64,000 bases of DNA from Streptomyces cacaoi (lineage in GTDB: Bacteria; Actinomycetota; Actinomycetes; Streptomycetales; Streptomycetaceae): contig NZ_BJMM01000037.1 in the NCBI RefSeq assembly GCF_006539165.1, forward strand, positions 1 through 64,000, read 5' to 3'. Of the stretch, positions 42,620-51,854 are shown one piece after another. The translations under genes were made by a program, and so were the position numbers. Position 1 is the stretch's first letter, and each line of letters opens with the position of its first letter. The notes beneath the pieces were generated by a model. It saw nothing but the letters and a program-made list of their open reading frames with translations, searched no databases and was not told the DNA's origin.

Positions 42620-45000
42620 GCCGCAAGACCTCCCCTGCCGCGCCCGCCTCTCCCGGCTCCGCCGCCCCGGCTGCTGCCGCCGTGCCCGGCCGTGCGCCCC
42701 GCCGCGCCCGGGCACCCCTGGCGCTCGCCGTTCCGGCGCTCGTCGCGGTCGCGTTCCTGCTCGTACCGCTGGCCGGCATCCTCGCCCGGACCGAATGGGC
42801 AGAACTCGGCACGCACTTGACCGACGAGAGCGTCACCCGGGCGCTCAAGCTGTCGCTCGCCGTCTCCGGCTGCGCGCTGGGCCTCTCCCTCGTGCTCGGC
42901 GTACCGCTGGCCTGGCTGCTGGCACGCGTCGACTTCCCCGGCAAGGCGCTGGTGCGCTCCCTGGTGCTGCTGCCGATGGTGCTGCCGCCCACCGTCGGCG
43001 GTGTGGCGCTGCTGCTCGGCTTCGGCCGGCGCGGACTGCTCGGGCCCTGGCTGGAGAGCGCCTTCGGGATCGTCCTGCCGTTCCACACCTCGGGCGCCGT
43101 GGTGGCCGCCACCTTCGTCGCCATGCCGTTCCTGGTGATCAGTCTGGAGGGCACCCTGGCGGGACTGCGGCCCGCCTACGAGGAGACCGCCGCCTCGCTG
43201 GGCGCCTCCCCGCTGCGGGTGTTCTGCACCGTCACCCTGCCGATGGTCGCCCCCGGGCTGGCCGCCGGTGCCGCGCTCACCTGGGCCCGCGCGCTGGGCG
43301 AGTTCGGCGCGACCATCACCTTCGCCGGCAATCTGCCCGGCACGACACAGACCCTGCCGCTCCAGGTCTATCTGCTGCTCCAGGACGACCCCCAGGCCGC
43401 CACCTCCGTCTCGCTGTTGCTCCTCGCCACCGCGATGGCCGTCCTCGTCGCCCTGCGCGGCCGGTGGGCCGGGGGCGGTGGCGGTGACGTGCGGGCCGGC
43501 GGCACCGGAAGCGGCCGCACCCGGCGCCGGGCGCCCACCGCGCCGGACGCCGCAGCCGGGGCGGAGCCCGGAACCCGGGCCGGAGCACCGGACCCCCGGC
43601 CCGGGGGCACGGCGGAATTCCCCGGGCCGGGCAGCGAACCGACCGCGGCAGCGGAACCGGGCCCCGGCCCGGACGAGGCCGCCGCCGACGGACCCGCCGC
43701 CGGGGACGCACCGGACGGCGGGGACGGACCCGACTCCGAGGACGAGCCCGACGGCCGCATCGGGCGCGATCCCGGGGACGGACCGGACGCCCGAAACGAA
43801 CCCGACGCCGGGGACGAACCCGACACCAGGGATGAACTCGACGCGGGGGACGGGCGCGACGGCGAGGCCACGGTCGACGGGAGCGCGGCCAGCGGCGGCG
43901 GCAGCAGCAGCACGGGGCGCGACGGTGATTCCGCGGAGGCGGTGTGCGCGGCCGGTTCGGCCGCCCGGCCGCTGTCCGCCGAACTCACCGGCTTCACCCG
44001 GCTCACGCTGGACGCGGAGCCCGGCACCACCATCGCCGTCGTCGGCCCCAACGGTGCGGGCAAGACGACCCTGCTGCGTGCCCTGCTCGGCCTCACCCCG
44101 CGCGCCTCGGCCCGGCTCCGGCTCGGCGCGACCGAGGTGACGGGCCTGCCACCGCACCGCCGCGGCATCGCCTGGGTACCGCAGGACGGCGCGCTCTTCC
44201 CGCACCTGTCCGCGCTGTCGAACACGGCGTACGGGCTGCGGGCGCAGGGCGTGCCCCGCGCCGAGGCGCGCCGCCGGGCGCGGGCGTGGCTCGACCGGCT
44301 CGACGTCGGCCACCTCGCGGCACGCAGACCGGACCGGATCTCCGGAGGGCAGGCCCAACGCGTCGCCCTCGCCCGGGCGTTGGCCACCCGCCCCCGTCTG
44401 CTGCTCCTGGACGAGCCGCTGGCCGCCCTCGACCAGACCACCCGGGCCCGGGTGCGCCACACCCTGCGCACCCATCTGTCCGGCTTCGGCGGCGTCTGTC
44501 TGCTGGTCACCCACGACCCCGTCGAGGCGGTGTCGCTCGCGGACCGGGTGCTCGTCCTGGACGAGGGCGAGGCCGTGCAGGACGCCCCGCCCGCCGAGGT
44601 CGCCCGCCGGCCCCGCTCGCCGTGGGTGGCCCGCATGCTGGGCCGCAACGCGCTGCCCGGCACGGGGACGGCCGACGGCACGCTCGCACTGGCCGGCGGC
44701 GGGCGGCTGGTGGCGGCGGACCCGGCCGCCGAGGGCGCACCCGCGCTGGCCGTCTTCCCGCCGGAGGCCGTGGCCGTGCACCGGGAACGCCCGACGGGCA
44801 GCCCGCGGAACGTGTGGCCCGGCACGGTGCGGGAGATCACCGCCGTCGGCAGCAGGCTGCGGCTGCTGATCGCCTCCGCCCCGGGGCCCGACCTCGTCGC
44901 CGAGATCACCACCGAGGCCGCCGCCGAACTCGGGCTGGACACCGGCGTCCCCGTCCACACCACGGTCAAGGCAACGGAGATCACCACCGTCCCCCTCTGA
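42616..45000 (+). CDS. Fused molybdate permease-ATPase ModBC
   Basis: A single 794-residue protein. The first 285 residues are a ModB permease with about six hydrophobic segments and the EAA loop (YEETAASLGASPLRVFCTVTLP). About 170 residues of Gly/Asp/Pro/Glu-rich linker follow, then a ModC ATPase (from about residue 455): Walker A VGPNGAGKTT, signature RISGGQAQRVALARAL, Walker B LLLLDEPLAAL, a His switch THDPVE, and a C-terminal TOBE domain. The frame is continuous, so this is a true fusion, not two overlapping genes. GTG start overlaps the modA stop. Confidence 0.93.
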   Translation: MSRKTSPAAPASPGSAAPAAAAVPGRAPRRARAPLALAVPALVAVAFLLVPLAGILARTEWAELGTHLTDESVTRALKLSLAVSGCALGLSLVLGVPLAWLLARVDFPGKALVRSLVLLPMVLPPTVGGVALLLGFGRRGLLGPWLESAFGIVLPFHTSGAVVAATFVAMPFLVISLEGTLAGLRPAYEETAASLGASPLRVFCTVTLPMVAPGLAAGAALTWARALGEFGATITFAGNLPGTTQTLPLQVYLLLQDDPQAATSVSLLLLATAMAVLVALRGRWAGGGGGDVRAGGTGSGRTRRRAPTAPDAAAGAEPGTRAGAPDPRPGGTAEFPGPGSEPTAAAEPGPGPDEAAADGPAAGDAPDGGDGPDSEDEPDGRIGRDPGDGPDARNEPDAGDEPDTRDELDAGDGRDGEATVDGSAASGGGSSSTGRDGDSAEAVCAAGSAARPLSAELTGFTRLTLDAEPGTTIAVVGPNGAGKTTLLRALLGLTPRASARLRLGATEVTGLPPHRRGIAWVPQDGALFPHLSALSNTAYGLRAQGVPRAEARRRARAWLDRLDVGHLAARRPDRISGGQAQRVALARALATRPRLLLLDEPLAALDQTTRARVRHTLRTHLSGFGGVCLLVTHDPVEAVSLADRVLVLDEGEAVQDAPPAEVARRPRSPWVARMLGRNALPGTGTADGTLALAGGGRLVAADPAAEGAPALAVFPPEAVAVHRERPTGSPRNVWPGTVREITAVGSRLRLLIASAPGPDLVAEITTEAAAELGLDTGVPVHTTVKATEITTVPL

Positions 45001-45119
45001 CGTTCCGCGTTCCGCGTCCCTCGTCCCGGCGCCGCCGGCCGGGCCCGCCCCCGCGCCGGGCCCGGGCCTTCCTCGGACGGCCCGGCCTCGGCGGACGGCC
45101 CGGCCTCAGCCGCCCGGCC

Positions 45120-45512
45120 TCAGCCCCGTGGCCGCAGCAACAGCCCCGCGGCCGCCCCGGTGACGACGGCGGCGCCCGCGCCGATCGCCATGCACACCCG
45201 CATGCCCGGCACGAACTCCTCCACCGGCCCCGCGAGGAAGAGCCCGAAGACCGCCACGCCCATCGCGCCACCCAGCTGCCGGCCGGTGTTGAAGACGGCC
45301 GCCGCCGTTCCGGCGCGCGCGGGCTCGACGGCGTCCAGCAGCAGCGAGGTCAGCGCCGGTACGACGGTGGCGCCCGCGACACCGACCGGCACCATCATCA
45401 GCAGCACCAGCCACACCGGCGTACGCGTGCCGGCGCACGCCATGAGCAACAGCGCCGCGCCCAGCACGAGTTGACCGAGGACGATCAGCGTCCGCCGGCC
45501 GAACCGGCCGTC
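45120..45512 (-). pseudogene. C-terminal fragment of a DHA2-type MFS exporter
   Basis: About 130 residues with three or four hydrophobic segments and the DHA2 (EmrB/QacA) 13th/14th-helix motif: PARAGTAAAVFNTGRQLGGAMGVAVFGLF. Homology begins abruptly at DGRFGRRTL (45512); everything upstream in the frame is unrelated. The 5' two-thirds of the gene is missing. It meets the truncated XRE gene head-to-head. Confidence 0.75.
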
Positions 45513-45525
45513 AGCCGCGGGGATC

Positions 45526-45978
45526 GAGGAGTGGCCGGCGGAGCGGCGGAACGTGACGCGGTACATGTTCCTGCACCCGGGCAGCCGCGAGCTGTACGTG
45601 GACTGGGAGGAGACGGCGGAGCACGGTGTGGCCCATCTGCGCGCGGCGGCGGGCGCGGATCCCGAGCAGCCCGATCTTGCCGCCCTCGTGGACGAGTTGC
45701 TGCGCGAGAGCCCGGATTTCGCGCGGTTCTGGGGGCGGTACGAGGTGCGGGCGCGCGGCGGGGGCGTCAAGCACTACCGGCATCCGGAGGTCGGGCGGAT
45801 GACCTTGGACTACGAGGTGCTGGCCGTCTCACGCAGCGACGGCCAGCGGCTCGTCTCCTATCAGGCGCCGCGGGCAACTCCGGACCACGACGCCATGCTG
45901 CTGCTGGGGATGTCCGAGCCGGCGGAGGCGGGGGCGGAGACCGGGGCGGCGGACGATCCGGGAGGCCGCCGGGGGTGA
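45526..45978 (+). pseudogene. N-terminally truncated XRE regulator, MmyB-like domain only
   Basis: EWPAERRNVTRYMFLHPGSRELYVDWEE, FARFWGRYEVRARGGGVKHYRHPEVG and MTLDYEVLAV match the MmyB-type ligand domain of Streptomyces XRE regulators, normally preceded by an HTH of about 70-100 residues that is absent. A downstream GTG/ATG near 45553 could still express a fragment. Together with the MFS fragment, the common head-to-head gene pair has lost its shared promoter and both 5' parts. Confidence 0.75.
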
Positions 45979-45990
45979 GCAGCCCAGCCT

Positions 45991-47493
45991 TCACGCCCGC
46001 TCCCGGGCACCTCCGCTCTTCCGGGCACCTCCGCTCTCCCGGGCGCTTCGGGTCTCCCGGGCGCTTCCGGTCTCCCGGTGCGCGCCCTCGTCGCACGCTG
46101 TTCCCGGAGCAGGCCGCTTCCCCCGGCGGAAGGGGCGGCGCGCGCGGACCCTCGTCAGCGCCACGGCGGTTCCCGCGGTGGCGAAGGCGGCGGTGACCAG
46201 CAGCGCGCTCACCCAGAGCGGTGCGCGGTAGCCGAGTCCGGCGTCCAGGGCGAGGCCGCCGGCCCACGGGCCCAGCGCCGCACCGGTGTTGAGGGCCGCG
46301 GTGGAGAAGCCGCCGGCCAGGGTGGGGGCCTCGGTCGCGGCGGACAGGGAGCGGGCGATGAGTGTGGAGCCGACGGCGAAGGAGAGCGTGCCCTGGACGA
46401 GGACGCACACCGCGGCCGCCACGGGGTTCCCGGCCGTCAGCGCGAACACCGCCCAGCCGGCGAGCAGTGCGGTGCCGCCGCCGAGCAGCAGCGGCGTCGG
46501 CCGGGTGTCGGCCAGCCGGCCGGCGAGGGTGACCCCGGCGAAGGAGCCCAGGCCGAACAGGGCGAGGAGCAGTGGGACCCGGTCCTCGCCGAATCCCGCG
46601 GTCCGGGTGAGGAGGGGCGCGAGGTAGGTGAAGGTGCAGAACGTCGCGCCGTTCACCAGGGCGCCGAGGACGAGCGTCACCAGCAGCCGGGGCCTGCGCA
46701 GGGCCCGGGACTCCCGCCGTGCGCCGGGGCGTTCGGCCCGGCCGGGGAGGACGGCACCCGGGCCGGAGGGCGCGCCGTCACCGGGGGGCGCGCCGGTGCC
46801 AACGGGCGAGCCGCCGCCGGAGTCCGAGCCGTCGCCGGAGTCCGAGCCGTCGCCGGAGACCGAGCCGTCGCCGGAGGGCGAACCGTCACCGGCGGGCGAA
46901 CCGTCGCCGGGGGCGCGTGACCGGCCGGGGGCGGATGTCCGGCCGGGGGCGGGTGCGACCGGTGAGCGGAGGAGGGCCAGGAGGGCGGGCAGGGAGACGA
47001 GGGCGACGGCGAGGAAGGCGGAGCGCCAGCCCCACAGCCGGCCGAGCAGCGCCCCGGCGGGCACGCCGGCGACGCAGGCGAGGGTGACGCCGCCGAGCAG
47101 CACCGAGGTGGCACGGGCCGTGCGGTCCGGTGGAACCAGCGCGGTGGCCGTGGCGAGTGCGACGGCGAGGAAACCGGCGTTGGCGAAGGCGCCGACGACG
47201 CGGGTGGCGACGAGCACGGCGAAGCTGTCGGTGACGGCTCCGAGCAGGTGCACGAGGACGAAGGCGCACAGGAAGACCAGCAGGGCGCGCCGCGGGGGCC
47301 ACCGCAGGCCGAGCACGGCCATGGAGGGCGCGCCGACCACCATTCCCACGGCGAAGGCCGAGGTCAGCAGCCCGGCCGTGGACAGCGGTACGGCCAGGTC
47401 GCGGGCGATGTCGGCGACCAGCCCGGACAGCATGAACTCCAAGGTCCCCTGCGCGCACACGGCGGACGCGAGGACGTACAACACCACAGGCAT
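45991..47493 (-). CDS. Cmx/CmlR-type chloramphenicol MFS exporter
   Basis: A 12-helix major facilitator of 500 residues. Its start (MPVVLYVLASAVCAQGTLEFMLSG) is characteristic of the chloramphenicol efflux subfamily. Between helix 6 and 7 is an unusual roughly 70-residue Gly/Ser/Asp/Pro loop (repeating SGDGSDSGDGS), coded by 18-base repeats; the C-terminus has a second repeat tail (ETGSARETRSARESGGARKSG). Start at 47493 with GGAG eight bases upstream. The drug is inferred from family; a hairpin in the leader suggests attenuation. Confidence 0.88.
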   Translation of the reverse strand: MPVVLYVLASAVCAQGTLEFMLSGLVADIARDLAVPLSTAGLLTSAFAVGMVVGAPSMAVLGLRWPPRRALLVFLCAFVLVHLLGAVTDSFAVLVATRVVGAFANAGFLAVALATATALVPPDRTARATSVLLGGVTLACVAGVPAGALLGRLWGWRSAFLAVALVSLPALLALLRSPVAPAPGRTSAPGRSRAPGDGSPAGDGSPSGDGSVSGDGSDSGDGSDSGGGSPVGTGAPPGDGAPSGPGAVLPGRAERPGARRESRALRRPRLLVTLVLGALVNGATFCTFTYLAPLLTRTAGFGEDRVPLLLALFGLGSFAGVTLAGRLADTRPTPLLLGGGTALLAGWAVFALTAGNPVAAAVCVLVQGTLSFAVGSTLIARSLSAATEAPTLAGGFSTAALNTGAALGPWAGGLALDAGLGYRAPLWVSALLVTAAFATAGTAVALTRVRARRPFRRGKRPAPGTACDEGAHRETGSARETRSARESGGARKSGGARERA

Positions 47494-47526
47494 GACAGTT
47501 CTCCGCCATTCCGGAAGAAGTGAGCC

Positions 47527-47558
47527 GAACGCCCGGGCGTGGTGGGCCCGGGGCGTTC
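47527..47558 (-). promoter_or_regulatory. Attenuator-like hairpin in the exporter leader
   Basis: A strong inverted repeat (GAACGCCCGGGC against GCCCGGGGCGTTC, one bulged base) about 35 bases before the exporter start codon. Chloramphenicol exporters are often controlled by leader attenuation. No clear leader peptide ORF was found, so this remains tentative. Confidence 0.5.
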
Positions 47559-47639
47559 TCGGACGGGAAGGCGGCAGCCGGACGTGTGCCCCGGCAGCGG
47601 TCACGGGGTGGTGGAGCGGCGGTCGGTGAGCGTCAGGAA

Positions 47640-47657
47640 GCCCGGGAATTCCCGGGC
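47640..47657. promoter_or_regulatory. Perfect 18-bp palindrome
   Basis: GCCCGGGAATTCCCGGGC, fully symmetrical, about 150 bases upstream of the exporter gene. It may be an operator. The rest of the gap from 47494 to 48032 shows no gene; an htpG promoter is expected near 47980 but no clear boxes were seen. Confidence 0.5.
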
Positions 47658-48032
47658 CAGCTCGGGACGCGCGCGCGGACGAACGGCGGCAGCCCGCTCG
47701 CCGGCGGTCCGGTGGTGGTGTCGGTCGACGGCCGGGCACGGGGAAGCGGGCATCGGCGCACGACGAGGGTGCGCGCCCGGTGTGCGGGCCGGTACGAGGA
47801 AGCCACCGGACGGCCGGTGGCTAGCGTCTGGACGCCTCCGGGCTGGACATGGCCCGCACCCTAACCGGGCGGTTCGCGCCCGTCCACGCGTTTACCGGCG
47901 GGCACCGACGGCCTGCCGGGGCGGGGCCGGGCGATTCCGCGCTGGGCGGAAGGGAAGCGGCCGGTGGGCGGGCTCCTTTACAGTTCGACAGGTCAGTCCC
48001 GTCACCGGATGGCCTGAGAAGGATCCACGGAT

Positions 48033-50093
48033 ATGTCGACCGAGACGTTCGAGTTCCAGGTGGAAGCCCGTCGGCTTCTACAGATGATGGTGCACTCGAT
48101 TTACTCGAACAAGGATGTGTTCCTGCGGGAGCTCATCTCCAACTCCTCCGACGCGCTGGACAAGCTGCGCCTCGAATCCCTCCGCGACAGCTCGCTCGAC
48201 GCGGACGTCTCCGATCTGCACATCGACATCGAGGCCGACAAGGAGGCCCGCACGCTGACCGTGCGGGACAACGGCATCGGCATGTCGCGCGACGAGGTCG
48301 TCGAGCTGATCGGGACGATCGCCAACTCGGGTACGGCGCAGTTCCTCCAGGAGCTGGCCGAGGCACGCAAGGCGGAGGCCGCGGGCGAGGCCGGTGGCCA
48401 GGCGGCGGCCGACGAGCTGATCGGCCAGTTCGGCATCGGGTTCTACTCCAGCTTCATGGTGGCCGACGAGGTCACCCTGCTCACCCGGCGGGCCGGCGAG
48501 ACGCAGGGCACCCGCTGGACGTCGTCCGGCGAGGGCACCTACACGATCGACACCGTCGACGAGGCCCCGCAGGGCACCTCGGTCACGCTGCACCTCAAGC
48601 CGGCGGACACCGAGGACCAGCTGTTCGACTACACCTCGCCCTGGAAGATCCGCGAGATCGTCAAGCGGTACTCGGACTTCATCACCTGGCCGATCCGGAT
48701 GGTCACGGAGCAGGCGGCACAGCAGGACGCCGGATCCGGGTCCGACGGGGGCGACGAGGCCGACAGCGGCGAGAGCGCCGACAGCGGCTCGGGTGCCGCG
48801 GACGCCGACGGGAAGCAGGACGGCCGGGACGGGCAGGAGTCCGCCGGGGCGGCCGCCGAGCCCGAGACGCTCAACTCCATGAAGGCCCTGTGGGCCCGCT
48901 CGCGCGACGAGGTCGCCGAGGAGGAGTACCACGAGCTGTACAAGCACATCAGCCACGACTGGAACGACCCGCTGGAGACGATCCGGCTGCACGCCGAGGG
49001 CACGTTCGAGTACCAGGCGCTGCTGTTCATCCCCTCGCACGCGCCGCACGACCTGTTCCAGCAGGGCGCCAAGCGCGGGGTGCAGCTGTATGTGAAGCGC
49101 GTCTTCATCATGGACGACTGCGAGGCGCTGCTGCCGACGTATCTGCGCTTCGTCAAGGGCGTCGTGGACGCGCAGGACCTGTCGCTGAACGTCTCGCGCG
49201 AGATCCTCCAGCAGGACCGGCAGATCCAGCTGATGCACCGGCGGCTGGCCAAGAAGGTGCTCTCGACGATCAAGGAGATGCAGTCGTCGGAGCCGGAGCG
49301 CTACGCCACGTTCTGGCGGGAGTTCGGCAGCGTCCTCAAGGAGGGCCTGCTCAACGACTTCGAGAACCGCGACACCCTCCTCGGGGTGGCCTCGTTCGCC
49401 TCCACGCACGACAAGGAGGAGCCGACCACGCTCGCGCAGTACGTGGAGCGGATGAAGGACGGCCAGGAGCACATCTACTACATCACCGGTGATTCGCGCG
49501 CCGCGGTGGAGAACTCGCCCCACATGGAGGCGTTCCGGGCGCAGGGCATCGAGGTGCTGCTGCTGACCGACCCGGTCGACGAGGTGTGGGTCGAGGCGGT
49601 CCCGGACTTCGAGGGCAAGCAGCTGCGTTCCGTCGCCAAGGGCGAGGTCGATCTCGGTACCGAGGAGGAGAAGAAGGAGAAGGAGTCCGCGCGCGAGCAG
49701 CAGCAGGAGGAGTTCGGCGAGCTGCTCTCGTGGATGACCGAGCGGCTCGGCGAGAACATCAAGGAGGTCCGGCTCTCCTCCCGGCTGACCGACTCCCCGG
49801 CGTGCATCGTCACGGACACGCACGATGTGACGCCCGCGCTGGAGCGGATGTACCGCGCGATGGGGCAGAACGTGCCGCACAGCAAGCGGATCCTCGAACT
49901 CAACCCGGGGCACGCGCTGATCCAGGGCCTCAAGCGGGCGCACGCCGAGCAGTCCGGTGAGGCGGAGCGCGCCGGTCTGGAGGAGACGGCCGATCTGGTG
50001 CACAGCATGGCGCTGCTGGCGGAGGGCAGCGAACTGGCCGACCCGGCGGCGTTCGTGAAGGCCGTCGCCGACCGCCTGGAGCGCACCCTGTGA
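48033..50093 (+). CDS. htpG: Molecular chaperone HtpG (Hsp90)
   Basis: ATP-dependent cytosolic chaperone, 686 residues. The GHKL ATPase motifs are complete: ELISNSSDALDKLR, DNGIGM, GTIANSGT and GQFGIGFYSSFMV. The charged linker between N and middle domains (about residues 225-280) is longer and more Asp/Ser/Gly-rich than in E. coli. The middle-domain catalytic Arg fits LNVSREILQQD, and a complete C-terminal dimerisation domain follows. ATG has GAGAAGGATCC upstream. No neighbour suggests an operon. Confidence 0.97.
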   Translation: MSTETFEFQVEARRLLQMMVHSIYSNKDVFLRELISNSSDALDKLRLESLRDSSLDADVSDLHIDIEADKEARTLTVRDNGIGMSRDEVVELIGTIANSGTAQFLQELAEARKAEAAGEAGGQAAADELIGQFGIGFYSSFMVADEVTLLTRRAGETQGTRWTSSGEGTYTIDTVDEAPQGTSVTLHLKPADTEDQLFDYTSPWKIREIVKRYSDFITWPIRMVTEQAAQQDAGSGSDGGDEADSGESADSGSGAADADGKQDGRDGQESAGAAAEPETLNSMKALWARSRDEVAEEEYHELYKHISHDWNDPLETIRLHAEGTFEYQALLFIPSHAPHDLFQQGAKRGVQLYVKRVFIMDDCEALLPTYLRFVKGVVDAQDLSLNVSREILQQDRQIQLMHRRLAKKVLSTIKEMQSSEPERYATFWREFGSVLKEGLLNDFENRDTLLGVASFASTHDKEEPTTLAQYVERMKDGQEHIYYITGDSRAAVENSPHMEAFRAQGIEVLLLTDPVDEVWVEAVPDFEGKQLRSVAKGEVDLGTEEEKKEKESAREQQQEEFGELLSWMTERLGENIKEVRLSSRLTDSPACIVTDTHDVTPALERMYRAMGQNVPHSKRILELNPGHALIQGLKRAHAEQSGEAERAGLEETADLVHSMALLAEGSELADPAAFVKAVADRLERTL

Positions 50094-50115
50094 GAGGGCG
50101 CGCGCTGCGCGCTCC
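50094..50115 (+). terminator. Short GC hairpin after htpG
   Basis: GCGCGC (50098-50103) pairs with GCGCGC (50107-50112) across a GCT loop, extendable by two pairs, directly after the htpG stop codon. Confidence 0.4.
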
Positions 50116-50243
50116 GTGAGGGGGCGGGTGGTCTCCGCGCCGTGAGCGGCGGGGGCGCCCGCACGCCTCGCTCCAGGGATCGGGCGCCCGCGCCCGGGGC
50201 ACGTCGGTGCACCCGGGCGCGGGCGCCGTAGTCTGGGCACGCC

Positions 50244-51026
50244 ATGGATCCGTCGACGCAGCGGCCCCGCCGCCCCGAACAGCCCGAGCAGCCCGAACAG
50301 CCCGAACATCCCCGGCGGCCCGGGGAGTCCGGGCAGCCCGATTCCTCCGAGCGGACCCGGCCCACGGCAGGATCCCGGCAGCCGGGGCCGCTCTTCGCGT
50401 TCCTCGCCTGGACCGCCCGGCTGCGCGAGGTCGAGCGGCACAACAACGCCACGCCCGACCGCCGTGAGTCCGTGGCCGAGCACTCCTGGCATCTGGCGAT
50501 GGTGTGCTGGGCACTGCACACGGAGTTCGAGCGGGAGGCGGGGGCGGGGCTCGATCTGTCCCGGATGCTGAAGCTGTGTCTGATGCACGATCTGGTCGAG
50601 ATCGACGCCGGTGACCCGTCGGCCTGGCACACCGCGGACGGTGCGGGCGCCGCCGATGCCGCGGCGGCGAAGGCGCACCGCGAGGAGGCCGTCGCGCGGG
50701 AGCGCTTCGGCGCCCTCCCGGAGCCGCTGCGCAGCGAACTGCTGGAGCTGTGGCGGGAGTACGAGGACGGCGCGACGCCGGAGGCGCTCCTCGTGCGCGG
50801 CGTCGACCGGCTCAATCCGGCCCTGATGCGGCTGCTGACCGGGCAGGGCTGGTCCGACGTGGGCGCGGACGCGGCGGCTCTGGACCGTCTTCAGCTGCCG
50901 CGGGTGGGGGTGAGCGGCACGCTGACGGCCCTGTACGAGGAGGTCAGGGACGCCGCCGTGGCCCGTGGTCTGCTGGCGCCGGGGGACGGCGGGACGGTCA
51001 ACGCGTCACGTACTCCCCGCCGTTGA
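50244..51026 (+). CDS. HD-domain hydrolase (YfbR/HDDC2-like)
   Basis: 260 residues. The HD ligand set is visible: His in SVAEHSWHLAM, HD in CLMHDLVEIDAGD, and the final Asp in RGVDRLNPALM. Close families dephosphorylate deoxynucleoside 5'-monophosphates; activity inferred only. The first 45 residues are a repetitive PEQ tract (9-base repeats) and probably disordered; an internal start is possible. Its 3' end overlaps the convergent SDR gene by 29 bases. Confidence 0.85.
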   Translation: MDPSTQRPRRPEQPEQPEQPEHPRRPGESGQPDSSERTRPTAGSRQPGPLFAFLAWTARLREVERHNNATPDRRESVAEHSWHLAMVCWALHTEFEREAGAGLDLSRMLKLCLMHDLVEIDAGDPSAWHTADGAGAADAAAAKAHREEAVARERFGALPEPLRSELLELWREYEDGATPEALLVRGVDRLNPALMRLLTGQGWSDVGADAAALDRLQLPRVGVSGTLTALYEEVRDAAVARGLLAPGDGGTVNASRTPRR

Positions 51027-51738
51027 CGTTCAGCACCTGGCCGGTGATGTGCCGGCCCGCCGGGGAGGCGAGGAAGGCCACCGTGCCGGTGATGTCGGCG
51101 GGCGTTCCGGGCCGGCCGACGAAGGTGGCGGCGACGAGTTCGGCGCGGCGCTCCGCTGTGAGGTGGTCGCCGAAGAAGTCGGTGTCCTCGATGTAGCCGG
51201 GCGAGACCACGTTCGCGGTGATCCGGCGCGGGCCCAGCCGGCGGGCGAGGTCGATGTTCCAGGAGGCCAGCCCGGCCTTGGCGGCGCCGTAGGCCCCGGA
51301 TCCCTTGTCGGCGGCGATGGAGCCGATCTGGATCACGGTGCCGCCGTCGGCCAGCCGGTCCTCGACGGCGTGGGTGGTGAGGGCGGCGGTGAGCAGGTTG
51401 GCGTCCAGGTTGGCGCGGAACTTTCGGGCGTAGGCGGTCAGTTCGTCCTCGTCCGGGCGTGGGGAGTGGGCGAAGTCGGTCTGGCCGCCCGCGTTGTTGA
51501 CGAGGACGTCGAGCCGCTCGGGCAGGTGCGGCAGGAGCGCGTCCAGGGCCGCCGGGTCGGTGTGGTCGCAGACGACGGCCCGTGCGCCGGTCCGCTGTGC
51601 GGCCGCCTCCAGCGGGGCCCGCCGCCGGCCGGTGATCACCACCTCGGCGCCCTCCCCGGCGAAGTGCCCGGCGAGGGAGAGGCCGATACCGACGGCACCG
51701 CCGGTGACGAGGACGGTGCGCTGGGACGGGGACGACAT
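50998..51738 (-). CDS. SDR-family oxidoreductase
   Basis: 246-residue NAD(P)-dependent short-chain dehydrogenase/reductase. Cofactor motif TGGAVGIG, NNAG in VLVNNAGGQ, catalytic Ser in QIGSIAADKG, Tyr and Lys in YGAAKAG, and a C-terminal VNGGEYVTR end. GGAGG seven bases before ATG 51738. Divergent from a MarR gene and likely its target; substrate unknown. Confidence 0.93.
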   Translation of the reverse strand: MSSPSQRTVLVTGGAVGIGLSLAGHFAGEGAEVVITGRRRAPLEAAAQRTGARAVVCDHTDPAALDALLPHLPERLDVLVNNAGGQTDFAHSPRPDEDELTAYARKFRANLDANLLTAALTTHAVEDRLADGGTVIQIGSIAADKGSGAYGAAKAGLASWNIDLARRLGPRRITANVVSPGYIEDTDFFGDHLTAERRAELVAATFVGRPGTPADITGTVAFLASPAGRHITGQVLNVNGGEYVTR

Positions 51739-51764
51739 GGGGAGACCTCCGTGTGACACTGTCG

Positions 51765-51821
51765 TTCAGACCTGAATGAAGACCTGGACGGAGGCGGGAC
51801 CGCGCTCGATTCAGGTCTAAA
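51765..51821. promoter_or_regulatory. MarR operator pair in the SDR/MarR divergent promoter
   Basis: TTCAGACCTGAA (51765-51776) and TTCAGGTCTAAA (51810-51821, the reverse complement of TTTAGACCTGAA) form two near-identical imperfect palindromes 45 bases apart. MarR dimers bind such sites, so the regulator probably controls both genes, including itself. Confidence 0.65.
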
Positions 51822-51854
51822 TTTAGGCATGAACGTACTCCGCCGGGAGGGATC

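Noticed and set aside
42616..45000. Frameshift between modB and modC
   Set aside because: The frame is open throughout and both domains are complete; linker composition is consistent with coding use.
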